From Bacteroidales bacterium UBA3844 (GTDB taxonomy: Bacteria; Bacteroidota; Bacteroidia; Bacteroidales; Paludibacteraceae): a stretch of 57,001 nucleotides of DNA. The notes beneath the pieces are model-generated. The model made no database searches. It saw only the letters and a program-made list of their open reading frames with translations, and was not told the DNA's origin. The translations under genes were made by a program, and so were the position numbers. The stretch covers positions 1 through 57,001 of the forward strand of contig DGHQ01000045.1 of NCBI GenBank assembly GCA_002392915.1, in the 5' to 3' direction. This document shows, in pieces, positions 32,880-43,335 of the stretch. Positions within the stretch are counted from its first letter, which is position 1. Every line of letters begins with the position of its first letter.

Positions 32880-35800
32880 TTTCCTTCGCCTCCAGTTTTT
32901 TGACCGTCAGTCTGGTCGCCATTTGCATTTTTCTTTTCCTCCTCTTCTTTCTTCTTCTTTTCCTCTCTTTTATTCTTATACATTTCAATATATTGTTCTT
33001 TCTGTTTAACAGTCAAAGAATTCCATTTTTTATTCTGATCCTTATATGTTTCCTCATAGTCTTTTTCGACTTCAGTAATATTTACAGTTTCAGAATCATA
33101 ATTGCCTGCGCCGTCATTACTCTTAGCCTCATCGATTTCTTGATCCAATGCATCGATATCCTCTTGAAGTTCACTCTTTTCTTCGTCATCAAGTTCACCT
33201 GAGTCAAGAAGATCTTTCATGGCATCCTTTAATTTCTTTTTCTCGAACGACTTGTCAAAAGTAAATCCTCCGCCATCAATCAACTCTCCATTAGGTCCAC
33301 AATGCTTACCAATATCGAATTTAGCATGGGCATCTCCAGAGAACAGTCCGCCAAGCACACTATATCTAAAGTCTACACGACCTACGATGAAATAAGGATC
33401 AGGGAACTCAGCCTCAAGCATTGTTAGAGCTGAGAATTCGACGATACAATATTTCTTCTTTCGTGGTTTGACTCCAGCGCCAAGATCCATATATAGGTAA
33501 GTCTGACCCTTGCCTCGATATTCCCTATCTCCACATTCTGTTCGGTTTCTCACGACAAGTGCGTCGGTTCCTCCCTTAAGTGTGACGTTAGCATAGATAA
33601 ACTTCTTTGGTCCGAGATCAACTCCTAGTTTTGCACCAAATGCGAAACCAGTACCATTAGAAAACGCCTCCGAATTATCGGTAGCTGTCGCTCCTGACTG
33701 GGTAACATTAAACTTGTTTGTGATTTCAGGATCCAATGGCGGCAGATATGTAGGCACACTGTCTCCGAGCATGAAGTAGGTATAAGCGTCAATCTTATCC
33801 ATGATCGTCAGATGTACCTGTTTCTTCACCGTACCCAAATTGAAATACCATGATTCAGGTCCCTTAAACAGACTAAACCTTCCATCTCCCTTGACCTTAC
33901 CATGCAAATTCGCTTTGAAATCAGCATCAGTTCTGAAGATATCATTGTCGAAGTCATAGAACATCGCAAGCTGACCTTTTATGAATGAATCGTCCTCTTT
34001 CTCCGACAAGAAATAGACAAGTCCATCAAGACTCACCTTAGAAAGTCCGCCATAAGGGCCGAACTTCATACCCAATTGAGCCTCCGCCTGAACAAGTTTT
34101 GGCTTCACAAAGTAGACGCCTATACCAGCCCAGAATCCCCACTTGACATTTTGAGATGGTTTATATTCCCGTGAGCCGTTCAGGTTCTTCACTTTCTTAC
34201 AATCAAGTATTGATGTATAATCCATCTTGCTGAAAAGAGTCAACGAAATACTCTTCAAGAATACAGATGGTGGGAAGATAAGGGCTGTGTTGTCTGGCAA
34301 TGTCACAGTACCACTCACAAACCAATACTTGAATCCTTCCACATTATTCACAGTCGGTGTACGTCCAAACTTAGCTCCAACCTTAACGCCAAACCGTGGT
34401 TTATCCATTGAGATCTCTATTGTGCCGGCATAACCCTTACCCCAAATTGGATCCGGTGTCTCGTCGCCAAATGTCTCAATTGATCCCAAAAGCTTGAACG
34501 CTGAGAAATGGACATCTACTTCTATCCTTTCAACTCGAACCTTTGATACCTTCCAATGGTTTTCTACATCGGACATAAGACGGAACCTCGCATCCACAGA
34601 CGCACCGTCGCCATCACTGATCAAAGCCAGTTTGACTGAGGCTTTCAACTGAGCCATCATATTGCCGGCTGTAGTATCCAAACTTGCGGTCAAGTCGTGT
34701 AGGCTCAACTCAAGGCCTCCCAAATTAGCCGATTTAGCGCAATCAAGAGAGAATGTTCCTCCGCCAAAATACTTAGGATATGTAGAGAATCGCAAATTCT
34801 GGAATCTCAAGCCCTCCATTGACACGAATCCTGCCTTGAAATCCACACCTCCGTTAAGATTTATATAGAATCCCTTCTTGTAGCAATACTCATAAATATC
34901 CGTGCCTTCTATCTTTACAGAATCAGGCTCCTTCATATAGCCAATATACGTGCCGGCTCCTAAAGTAAGGCTACATTTATCCTTGGCGAATGGAAGATGG
35001 AACGTCGCTCCTGCCTGCACCTTGGCATTGAAATCGTAGCAGAATTCATCCTTAGCATCGGTGTACAGTTTTCCGCTCAGAGTAGTGCAGAAATCTTTTG
35101 CTCCTTCCTTATCCTCTTTCAATCCCTTCACCGTGATAGAACCGGACAATTCACCGCCATTCACCTTATTCGAAATGATTCCGATTGCCAGTCTGTCAAC
35201 CCTGGCGGTCATGACCTTATCAGCTTTCGCGTCTGTCGACGATGGGCCTGCCTGCACCACCTGATCCACACGGGCAGACTCCTTAGTTGGCTGTTCTTTC
35301 TCATTACTATATGCTATGGCAGCCGAGAACCATCCAGAGAATCCGGTCTCATCGATAAGCATATTGTATGCTTTGAAAGTCAACTTATCCAAGCAGTCCA
35401 CCTCGTCGCTAAGATCCACCTCCACAAGCTTCAACGCAAAACCGGTCCAATAATTCTTGTCGCCCGACGGGAACGGAGAATTATAACCCTGAGGGAACTC
35501 GAAATTATCAGCATTACGAACAGTGCTCATATCCGCCACCATTCCCGTCACCTGATATACGACATCGCCAGTACCCTTCACCTTGAATTTCTGACCGATA
35601 CCCAGTTCTATGACAATATCCTCAAGATCGGATATCATAACATCAAAAGTGGCTTTGATCATAGAGTCTTTTGACGTTGCGGTTTGCGGAGCAGGCGCCT
35701 GTGCTTGATCTCCAGCCGATTGATCTCCTGGAGTAGCCTGACCATTCTGGGTCTGATCGCCTTGAGGCTGAGAAGCCTGAGTCTGATCGCCCTGTTGTTG

Positions 35801-36697
35801 GTCGCCCTGCGGAATGTTTATCTTAGGCTGGTCTAAAGGTTTGCTTGTTCTTTTAAGGTCAGCAGGGTAGATCACTTTAGGTGAGAACTCAAAATAACCT
35901 TTCAGACGCATCTGCTTAAAGCCGTTACAGTCTATCGCGACATAAGAGGCAGAATCCACAACCAGATTACACCTGCCACCGAACATTTTATATTTTTTCT
36001 CCGCCTTATTCTCATCCATCGACACTTTAATGCGCGACTCACCCTCGCCGGCAAGTATCACATTTTTGCCGATGAATCCGATTTTAGTTGAACCTCCCTT
36101 CTCCGACACAGAGAACGGCAACTGGAAATCGGCCCTCACGTCGATGGCATTATATCCGATACCATCTTCTTTTCTCACATATCTGAGAGTGTCGATTGAG
36201 ATGCACATACCCGCACGTCCATAACCGCCTTTCAGCTGGACAGGAGCTGTGAAGATGACAGAAGCGATATTCTTGATGTCAAATAATGTCTTGTCGATAT
36301 TATAGCTTAAGCTGTCGAGCGATTTCTTAAAAGAATCAGGGAGATTTCCGAAAGATTTCGAGCGGTCGCCTATATCCTTAAATTTCTTCTGAAGCTCTTT
36401 TGTATCAAGTTTCTTGAAATCTGAAATCTTCAAACCTTTAACTTCCTTCATATATTCTTTAAGGATATCCTTGACTTTTCCGGCATCCTTAAAATCATCC
36501 CTGGCATTATCAATAGCATCGTCGGCCTTAGAGATCATCGAGTTGATATTAGACATAAGATTGTCTATATCAGACTTCACCCTTTGGGCATTGGCGGTTA
36601 TCTGCTTCTCAGTCTGATCCACCACATCAGCCTTGACCGACGCGACAGATGCGAAAAGCAGTAAAAACAAGACTAAATATCTTCCAATCTGTTTCAT
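32876..36697 (-). CDS. 1,273-residue secreted beta-rich protein, surface locus
   Basis: Not recognised by name. A signal peptide (about 1-23, ending VKA) precedes a helical, coiled-coil-like stretch (about 25-125), then many amphipathic beta strands. A Gln/Gly/Asp-rich low-complexity linker lies at about 290-340 with repeated QGDQTQ-type units. The C-terminal 130 residues are highly charged and helical, ending in a Lys/Glu run and GDQTDGQKTGGEGK. There is no metalloprotease motif, lipobox or sorting domain. In Bacteroidota FN3/TANFOR clusters a protein of this size commonly sits beside the FN3 gene (from memory). Start and stop overlap (ATGA) with the FN3 gene. It lies 40 nt after the lipoprotein gene. 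It may be a periplasm- or envelope-spanning scaffold. Confidence 0.7.
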   Translation of the reverse strand: MKQIGRYLVLFLLLFASVASVKADVVDQTEKQITANAQRVKSDIDNLMSNINSMISKADDAIDNARDDFKDAGKVKDILKEYMKEVKGLKISDFKKLDTKELQKKFKDIGDRSKSFGNLPDSFKKSLDSLSYNIDKTLFDIKNIASVIFTAPVQLKGGYGRAGMCISIDTLRYVRKEDGIGYNAIDVRADFQLPFSVSEKGGSTKIGFIGKNVILAGEGESRIKVSMDENKAEKKYKMFGGRCNLVVDSASYVAIDCNGFKQMRLKGYFEFSPKVIYPADLKRTSKPLDQPKINIPQGDQQQGDQTQASQPQGDQTQNGQATPGDQSAGDQAQAPAPQTATSKDSMIKATFDVMISDLEDIVIELGIGQKFKVKGTGDVVYQVTGMVADMSTVRNADNFEFPQGYNSPFPSGDKNYWTGFALKLVEVDLSDEVDCLDKLTFKAYNMLIDETGFSGWFSAAIAYSNEKEQPTKESARVDQVVQAGPSSTDAKADKVMTARVDRLAIGIISNKVNGGELSGSITVKGLKEDKEGAKDFCTTLSGKLYTDAKDEFCYDFNAKVQAGATFHLPFAKDKCSLTLGAGTYIGYMKEPDSVKIEGTDIYEYCYKKGFYINLNGGVDFKAGFVSMEGLRFQNLRFSTYPKYFGGGTFSLDCAKSANLGGLELSLHDLTASLDTTAGNMMAQLKASVKLALISDGDGASVDARFRLMSDVENHWKVSKVRVERIEVDVHFSAFKLLGSIETFGDETPDPIWGKGYAGTIEISMDKPRFGVKVGAKFGRTPTVNNVEGFKYWFVSGTVTLPDNTALIFPPSVFLKSISLTLFSKMDYTSILDCKKVKNLNGSREYKPSQNVKWGFWAGIGVYFVKPKLVQAEAQLGMKFGPYGGLSKVSLDGLVYFLSEKEDDSFIKGQLAMFYDFDNDIFRTDADFKANLHGKVKGDGRFSLFKGPESWYFNLGTVKKQVHLTIMDKIDAYTYFMLGDSVPTYLPPLDPEITNKFNVTQSGATATDNSEAFSNGTGFAFGAKLGVDLGPKKFIYANVTLKGGTDALVVRNRTECGDREYRGKGQTYLYMDLGAGVKPRKKKYCIVEFSALTMLEAEFPDPYFIVGRVDFRYSVLGGLFSGDAHAKFDIGKHCGPNGELIDGGGFTFDKSFEKKKLKDAMKDLLDSGELDDEEKSELQEDIDALDQEIDEAKSNDGAGNYDSETVNITEVEKDYEETYKDQNKKWNSLTVKQKEQYIEMYKNKREEKKKKEEEEKKNANGDQTDGQKTGGEGK

Positions 36698-36737
36698 TAT
36701 GTTGTTTTATTCTTTTATTTATCAAATTTAATATAAC

Positions 36738-37442
36738 TCACTTTTCCCTTCTCCTATGGTAAATAAATATGGCAATTCCAGCAATCAAAAAAATAGCCTT
36801 AAATAAATCTCCTAATTCTTTGACGTTTTTATTTATTCTCCTTTGTTTTTTTTCATTTTCATCTTCTCGCCAATTACTTCGATTGTAATATTTCATCTCC
36901 ATCTTCGGCACATAATCATATTTATTTATAGCAGACATCACATACAGACGTTTTTCATCGTCCGATCTATGATGCATACTAGTATTATTACGAACTTCAT
37001 ATAAATAATCACAAATTATCCGTGCAAAAGACCTTAATCGAATGGATGAAGGATACTCTTCCTCTATTTCGGAGTTTGAATAACAAGGAAACAACCTATG
37101 TTGGATATTCATTAACATAGAATAATCAAAATCTGAAAGACAATGAGTGTTCATAGAGAACGGAAATCCCACTTTTAATGGGAAGACAAATATTAAAGAT
37201 CTATTATTTTGTATTTGCTTATACTCATTAAAAAAATTCATTGTATCCATACAACTATCAATAGCAATCACATATACATCTATATGATAGAATCTGCTTA
37301 AAGTATCAAGCGGACCATTAATTTCCTCACACGATAGTTTATCTATATTATTTGTTTTGTCAATAATGAAATTATTCGGATAACATGAAAAAAAATCAAA
37401 CAACAAAACAAAGAACAACAAAAATTTAGTCAATCGTTTCAT
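36738..37442 (-). CDS. AT-rich lipoprotein with TPM-like domain, possible immunity partner
   Basis: A lipobox-like FDFFSC (Cys20) after a hydrophobic leader suggests an N-terminal lipid anchor. Residues about 25-150 resemble a TPM-type alpha/beta domain (IIDKTNNIDKLSCEEI, FYHIDVYVIAIDSC, RSLIFVFPL). A basic stretch is followed by a C-terminal membrane segment (about 214-230, AIFLIAGIAIFIYHRRREK). The ATG overlaps the stop of the 1,950-residue gene by 4 bp. One 60-base line (37201-37260) has 13 G+C, like the 3' half of that gene and unlike the next gene. Small size, coupling and shared composition fit an immunity partner of a polymorphic effector, but a structural role is also possible. Confidence 0.65.
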   Translation of the reverse strand: MKRLTKFLLFFVLLFDFFSCYPNNFIIDKTNNIDKLSCEEINGPLDTLSRFYHIDVYVIAIDSCMDTMNFFNEYKQIQNNRSLIFVFPLKVGFPFSMNTHCLSDFDYSMLMNIQHRLFPCYSNSEIEEEYPSSIRLRSFARIICDYLYEVRNNTSMHHRSDDEKRLYVMSAINKYDYVPKMEMKYYNRSNWREDENEKKQRRINKNVKELGDLFKAIFLIAGIAIFIYHRRREK

Positions 37443-40400
37443 TTAATAACTGAATTTTTCAAAATTTCTTTTGCTTCTTTAATCATTGATTCCACAAGGT
37501 CGTCGTCTTCTGCAATTTTTTTATAATGAACTCTCATCAGATTAGTATTATCTGCTGTTTTTTCACTCTTAATCAAAGATTCCATAAATGCGACTCTAAA
37601 ACATCTACCTTCATTTCGTCCCAATTTTAGCCATACATCAACAAGTTCTGGATATTTAATCATTTCAGAAAGAACATCATTAACGCCTACAAAATCATTT
37701 GCGAACCTTTTTCTAATAGGAGTGTCTTTTAATTTGTTGCCGAATATTTCGAATATAACTTTTTTCTCGTCAACAGAACGTCCTGCTGTCCATGTGTTTT
37801 TCAATGTCGTTATTGACGCTTCATTATATTTTTCTACATCAGCCATAGCTTTCCTTAATGATTCTCCTGATAAATACTTAAAATCATCAATTATAATTTT
37901 TCTTATTTGTGGATTATCTGAAACAGCATTAATAAAGGCATAATATTCAGTTTCAGATATATCACACATTTTCTTTGACATCTCTATGAAACTTTGAGCA
38001 TAGGAAAGATTTTCACCTTTGAGACCAAATCCATTTAATATATCTAATTGTGCTTCTACAAACACAATTTCTTTTTTACTTACCGGCGTCTTGGAAAGTA
38101 CAACCTCGCCAAATTCATTGAATAAATCAGAAGCCGTTTTTCTTTTACTTTCAAGGTCAACCTCTCCTAGGTCAAAAGTTTTAGCATCATATTTACTCTT
38201 AAATATCCATTTTCCTGATCCCCACGCTAATTGACCTATACCAATATATCCCATTGCTGTATTGAATTTATTCAACACATACAGTAAATCATTATTGGAC
38301 TCTGTATATTTATAATTAAATGCAGTATTCGCACCTCTTTCTACAAGATCTGAAATAGCACCCGCATAATTTATAGTTGCCCAAAATCTTTGAAAAGTAG
38401 TAGCAGCAAGACGAATTTCGCCAATACCTGTAAATAGTGTCGCTACATCCAAAGCAGAATAAAATATATCCTCTAATTTTTTATTTCTATCTTTATCGTA
38501 AGCATGTTTAAATAAGATTGAAGGTACAATAAGAGGATCTGAACCATTTTTAGAAAGTTCAGATAGATCGTCTAGAATCAATGATACCAAGCTATAATTA
38601 GATTGTCTTGTAACACATACTGGTGCCAAAGGGTCTAATTCTGCGACAAACTTTACATCGTCATGCATATTTTCATACCAAGGGAAAGTAATTACTCTAT
38701 TTATTTTTATGCGATGAATTTTACTATAATATTTCCCCGTATAGTAAATCTCTGCTTTTTTATATTTTTCATAATATCCTGGCTCCGTAATGACAGAATT
38801 CACTTTTAACTTTTTCAACTCAGAAGTTATATAATCTGTTGGAGCTAAATAATAAACATGTTTATTAAATTCATCATTTTTTGTAACCATTTTCTCATAA
38901 TATCCAGAAATACAATAGTAACGAAGCAAAATGCTCATTAATTCTGTATAATTATCTTCATTAGAAATCAAAGGGATGCCGACATCATCAATTGCACCAA
39001 TCAAATTCTCCAAAAAAGAATAATCTGACTTATTTCCATTTCTTACTACTAACGAATCAAACAAAGATGTATAACAAGATTTAGGCAATGCTAAAAGCAA
39101 GGAATCTATTATTGTTTCTTTATCATTCAAAATGATTCCAAAATGGTTTACAATTTTATGAATGACACTAATCGGTGTCTCACAATTATTATTTTCTAAA
39201 GCATAATCCGTTTTTTTATTCAAATCGGTTGGGGTATTATAATCATTAAAATGAGAAGGAGATCCTACACTTCTATATATATTCATAAATGAATGTAACA
39301 ATTCATTTTCAGATTCAAAGATAGTTAATTTGTTAAATTCGCCATCTATTAAATCAACCAAATTAAACAAAAGATTTTCTTTGTTTAATATATCTTTTTT
39401 TGAAACTAAATTTTTCACAAATTCCGAGCATTCTTTATCAGACAATGACTCAAACATAGCTACAAGTTGCTTTGTTGATTTTGAATCGGTAAAAGTTGTT
39501 ATTAATCTATATTTAAATTCAAAATCTAAAGTTGACAGAATATCTGTACAAGTAATAGAAACTAGATTCTCTAACTCATTAAATTCTTCTTTCGTAAGAT
39601 TCTCTTTATTAAGTCTCTTAAACTTATCCTGAATAATTTTGATTCGCTCTGGATTATTTGGGCAATCCTTTTCTCCACAACGATATATTCCATCTAACAA
39701 ATTCTTTGAAAAATTTTCGATTTCTTCTTTGACATAATTTTCAGTACCCAATATACAATCGTACATATATCCGGCCGAGTATAGTTGATTCTCCGAAAAT
39801 CTTATTTCAAAATTATTTAATCTAGACTCCATCTGAATATTTTGATAAGCATATCCAGGGGTATTTAATAATCCAAAGCTCTGTGAATATTTAGTGAGAT
39901 CACCTTTTTTCTTACCAATTCCATTTTTTATACTCTCTTCCAATTTATCAAAATGCAATGGAAGTAATCCTTCAATATTTTCACACGCTTTGATTGGACG
40001 AAGTATATTATTGGAGACTCCAAATATAGCTCCAAAATTTGCCAATTTATTATTTTCTACATACTCCAAAATCTCTTTAATCCATGTTGAAATTGAACCT
40101 TGAGAAATGTTAGAACTTTTATTTTGACCAAAATGTGCTAAGTCAGTTTTACTTAACTGTTCTCCATCCAATATATTTGAATTCAAATCAATTTGAAATG
40201 ACTCAAAATCTGTTTTCTTCAATCTAATTATTGTCAAATGTTTATCAGACACGACCTTAGTCAAACAATTAGAAAAATTTAAATTAATAGCAACAGATGT
40301 AGTACAAGGTTCCATTTTCATAACAAATTCACCACCTGATTGAATGTATTTACGCAAAGATGTAGCTGGTGTAACATGAATTAACAAAACTTCATCTGTA

Positions 40401-43291
40401 TTAACCTTATACAATTCATATAAAGAATTAAGTTGCTTTGACATTATCCTAATTTGATCATAATCAAAAAAATTCTCCTCATCGCTTTCCAGCAAAGCCC
40501 AAGCAAAGCCAGGCTTCTTGATAAGTTCCCACTGGAAATGAGCGAGTTGGTCTCCATTATTGTAGTCGAGAAGGTTGTCGGTAGAATTTTCTGGGATTTT
40601 GTATGCTTTCTCAAACACATGGTCTAATCTATATATACCATGTGCAAGCTCGTGAGCCACAAGTCTTCCATCAGAAAGTGTTCCATTATCAGAATGCATG
40701 AAAATATATCCGCAGATCTGACCCTGAGGCATATCTCCATCAATTGTAGGATAATCCACAGCTGATTTCAAAAGGAATATATATGCGGTAGAATCTTGAA
40801 TGCCACGCTCCGTCTTGTAGTAGTACTGCAGTCTCTTCATGTCGTCACTCTGCTTTGTGAATGTACCACTACTTACAGAGAAATTATCCAAAAACTCCGA
40901 ATTTATATTTTCACTTTCAAAACGGTCATCCTTAGACACCTCGTAAGTGATACCGAAGCGTCCATAGATTCTGTTCAAAGTTTCAGAAATGGCGTTTTCA
41001 TCTACACCGTAGTCGTTCACAACAGGCACGATCTTCACCTTCTGCGTGCGCCATGCATATGTCTCGATATTGATCTTACCAACGTTGACATACTTCTCCC
41101 CTTTCTTCACAATCGCGTACACATCACTGTTCGTGTCCGGATTTTTTCCTCCAGGGAAATCAACGATAAACTTATCTCCCTCTTTCTTCGCATTCAATTC
41201 AAGATAGTCGCCGCCAGACATAGGCATGATGAACTTGAGCGATTCCTTGTCGTATTCATCGGTCAGTCTGCCTTCAAGTGTTGCGGAAAGTTTCACCACT
41301 CTTCCCGGATTGCTTGCCACGTATGGGATTATATATTCAAAGTCAGCACCATCCTGCTTTGAGAATGTAGGGGTATAATGATCACCCAATGTTGGACGGC
41401 CTCGATAATATTTATGTTCATCCGCGTCGAATCCGATATATGGAGCGTCTTTAGTATCGTTTCTGAATATGCAATAGACGTCATCATCATCCAGAGTGTT
41501 GTTGTTTGTATATTTTTCAGCAGGGATAGACAATGTTTTTCCTAGAGCGACAACATTGCCATCCTTATCCTTTGTGTATATGAAGTCGCCGATTTTTGCA
41601 TATTCACCCGTCTGCATCTTTTCCTTAGCCTCATTCTCATCTTTGTAGCTAGTAGGATCAGGTCGTTCGTTTGTAGATTGTGATCCGCCACCGTCTCCCT
41701 TTCCTGTCGAGTGGTTAAGGTCGATGATAGCGCCTGTCGATTCATTATAAACGGAAACCACCTGTCCACTGACAAGCTCGCCATAACAGTTGACAGAAAC
41801 CTCATTAAAGCTCATTTTCAGCTTGAAGTTTCTCAAAATAGGGAATGAAACCACTCCGAATCCGGAGATGACGGTGGAATCTCCAGCCTTATAAATGATA
41901 CTGTCGAGTACTACAGGAGTGCCGTTGGCATAAAGGGTGTCGTACTTCTTCAGGATTTTACCTTTTTCTCCATTACAATCCTTTATAGCCATGATTTCGC
42001 CACAATCAGCAGTGTCCATTGGATTTGGCACGACAAATGTGATTGTGTCGCTGAAAGGTGCATATGAAGTGTCGTTGTCAGTAATCAAAAGATACTGCAT
42101 ACGTGCCTCATATGGCTCGTTGTATTTCAGATTAGAAAGTCCATAGTAATTCTTCTCCTCTGTATCTCCCTCGTTAATCTTAATATGATAGGTAGTCCAA
42201 GTATCCTGACTTTTCTTGCGAATGTCGAGTGCATAGCTCTGATATTTGAAACGGACATCGTCGAGGAACCAAGTCGCTTTTGTGGCATTGTCCTCTGTTT
42301 TAACAGTGTCAATATGCACAGTGTCCAATTCTCCGTTGATAGCCTTCACCTTAGGCTCTTTCAAAGGCGTGTATGGTTCTAGCTCCTTTGTATAGCAATA
42401 TGTGAAAGAATCAATCTCACTTGTGCTGTTAGGCTTCACATTGCCAAATTCATCAATAATAGAAACACGCCAGAAATATGTCGTGTTTGGCACAAGCTTC
42501 ATTCCTTCAGTTTCTATCAACTGATACATCGGCATATAAGAGGTTGCGTGAATATAGCCTTGGGAAGGACCAGAGCCATTAGCAGAAGGAGTATAGCTGC
42601 CCAAATAATGCAGACCGTTTCCTCCTTCGTCAGTAGGACAAATCTCAATTAAATATTTGGTCTGCTCTCCCGTCACTACCGGCATCTGCCAAGAGAAGTT
42701 CACGATCGTCTGGTTGCAATCTATATTGGTGCCTGTGAATGGAGAGATAAGCAATGGGGCACCGCCAGCCTGCAATCTGGCAGGGAAGACGCACTCCTTA
42801 CTTATCGGTATTCGTCTTTTATCATTATCATCCACTACTTGGAAGACGAAATTATAAGCTCCTTCGTTAAGGCATCCGTCTCTATAAGCTGTGGAAGAGA
42901 GGATATTTCCAGCTTTGAAAAATTCGGAGAACACTCCTATCTCAGCCATATAGACAGGCTTTCCAGGTGTTACAGTATGCTGGTCTGATTGAGCGGAAAA
43001 CATCACACGTCCGGAAGCCATATCCTTCACTGTCATAAGAATACGGAATTTGTATCCTGTGGCGTGCATATCCCTCATCAACACATTGCACTGAAATCTG
43101 TTGGTGCCGACATAATCAGTCAGGCATGTGCCGTAAGGAGGTGTCAACATCGCGTTGATATCCACCGGATATGTCACTCCATACTGAGAATTTGCGACAG
43201 ACGAATGACCTAATAAAGCGACAAGAACCATTATTCTCATCACCATTCGGAACAGACAACTATTTTTCAATATATTTTTTGAAGTTTCCAT
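37439..43291 (-). CDS. 1,950-residue TANFOR/FN3-like protein with HELAH metallopeptidase motif and AT-rich C-terminal region
   Basis: A signal peptide follows MVMRIMVLVALLG; the Met at residue 16 is an alternative start. Residues about 38-180 look like a TANFOR-type module (YPVDINAMLTPPYGTCLTDY), and 180-430 are FN3-like beta modules. At 879-891 the protein reads AHELAHGIYRLDH: a zinc-protease signature HExxH (H880, E881, H884) with another His at 891. About 30 residues further lies STDNLLDYNNGDQLAHFQW, as in large Bacteroidota proteins I recall. From about residue 950 the DNA becomes AT-rich. The protein there is mostly helical, with a glycine-rich hydrophobic stretch (VATLFTGIGEIRLAATT, about 1640) resembling pre-toxin modules, and a final 200-residue helical domain of unknown activity. 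This is polymorphic-toxin-like; the activity is not identifiable. Confidence 0.75.
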   Translation of the reverse strand: METSKNILKNSCLFRMVMRIMVLVALLGHSSVANSQYGVTYPVDINAMLTPPYGTCLTDYVGTNRFQCNVLMRDMHATGYKFRILMTVKDMASGRVMFSAQSDQHTVTPGKPVYMAEIGVFSEFFKAGNILSSTAYRDGCLNEGAYNFVFQVVDDNDKRRIPISKECVFPARLQAGGAPLLISPFTGTNIDCNQTIVNFSWQMPVVTGEQTKYLIEICPTDEGGNGLHYLGSYTPSANGSGPSQGYIHATSYMPMYQLIETEGMKLVPNTTYFWRVSIIDEFGNVKPNSTSEIDSFTYCYTKELEPYTPLKEPKVKAINGELDTVHIDTVKTEDNATKATWFLDDVRFKYQSYALDIRKKSQDTWTTYHIKINEGDTEEKNYYGLSNLKYNEPYEARMQYLLITDNDTSYAPFSDTITFVVPNPMDTADCGEIMAIKDCNGEKGKILKKYDTLYANGTPVVLDSIIYKAGDSTVISGFGVVSFPILRNFKLKMSFNEVSVNCYGELVSGQVVSVYNESTGAIIDLNHSTGKGDGGGSQSTNERPDPTSYKDENEAKEKMQTGEYAKIGDFIYTKDKDGNVVALGKTLSIPAEKYTNNNTLDDDDVYCIFRNDTKDAPYIGFDADEHKYYRGRPTLGDHYTPTFSKQDGADFEYIIPYVASNPGRVVKLSATLEGRLTDEYDKESLKFIMPMSGGDYLELNAKKEGDKFIVDFPGGKNPDTNSDVYAIVKKGEKYVNVGKINIETYAWRTQKVKIVPVVNDYGVDENAISETLNRIYGRFGITYEVSKDDRFESENINSEFLDNFSVSSGTFTKQSDDMKRLQYYYKTERGIQDSTAYIFLLKSAVDYPTIDGDMPQGQICGYIFMHSDNGTLSDGRLVAHELAHGIYRLDHVFEKAYKIPENSTDNLLDYNNGDQLAHFQWELIKKPGFAWALLESDEENFFDYDQIRIMSKQLNSLYELYKVNTDEVLLIHVTPATSLRKYIQSGGEFVMKMEPCTTSVAINLNFSNCLTKVVSDKHLTIIRLKKTDFESFQIDLNSNILDGEQLSKTDLAHFGQNKSSNISQGSISTWIKEILEYVENNKLANFGAIFGVSNNILRPIKACENIEGLLPLHFDKLEESIKNGIGKKKGDLTKYSQSFGLLNTPGYAYQNIQMESRLNNFEIRFSENQLYSAGYMYDCILGTENYVKEEIENFSKNLLDGIYRCGEKDCPNNPERIKIIQDKFKRLNKENLTKEEFNELENLVSITCTDILSTLDFEFKYRLITTFTDSKSTKQLVAMFESLSDKECSEFVKNLVSKKDILNKENLLFNLVDLIDGEFNKLTIFESENELLHSFMNIYRSVGSPSHFNDYNTPTDLNKKTDYALENNNCETPISVIHKIVNHFGIILNDKETIIDSLLLALPKSCYTSLFDSLVVRNGNKSDYSFLENLIGAIDDVGIPLISNEDNYTELMSILLRYYCISGYYEKMVTKNDEFNKHVYYLAPTDYITSELKKLKVNSVITEPGYYEKYKKAEIYYTGKYYSKIHRIKINRVITFPWYENMHDDVKFVAELDPLAPVCVTRQSNYSLVSLILDDLSELSKNGSDPLIVPSILFKHAYDKDRNKKLEDIFYSALDVATLFTGIGEIRLAATTFQRFWATINYAGAISDLVERGANTAFNYKYTESNNDLLYVLNKFNTAMGYIGIGQLAWGSGKWIFKSKYDAKTFDLGEVDLESKRKTASDLFNEFGEVVLSKTPVSKKEIVFVEAQLDILNGFGLKGENLSYAQSFIEMSKKMCDISETEYYAFINAVSDNPQIRKIIIDDFKYLSGESLRKAMADVEKYNEASITTLKNTWTAGRSVDEKKVIFEIFGNKLKDTPIRKRFANDFVGVNDVLSEMIKYPELVDVWLKLGRNEGRCFRVAFMESLIKSEKTADNTNLMRVHYKKIAEDDDLVESMIKEAKEILKNSVIK

Positions 43292-43308
43292 CTATAAAAA
43301 TTTCAATA

Positions 43309-43316
43309 CAAAAGTA
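43309..43316 (-). promoter_or_regulatory. Possible internal -7 box before the 1,950-residue gene
   Basis: TACTTTTG on the minus strand sits in the 44-nt gap after the barrel gene, 18 nt before the ATG. No TTTG -33 lies at 19-21 nt. If real, it would give a leader of about 10 nt and separate expression of the effector and lipoprotein. Confidence 0.4.
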
Positions 43317-43335
43317 ATAAATATCCGCTATATAT

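Noticed and set aside
34997..35674. 225-codon open frame antisense to the 1,273-residue gene
   Set aside because: It lies wholly inside a clearly coding reverse-strand gene with a signal peptide and coupled neighbour, and has no domain-like pattern. It is a frame shadow.
40796..41362. 188-codon open frame antisense to the 1,950-residue gene
   Set aside because: The sense strand reads as a continuous protein through the HELAH region; the antisense frame has no start context or motif.
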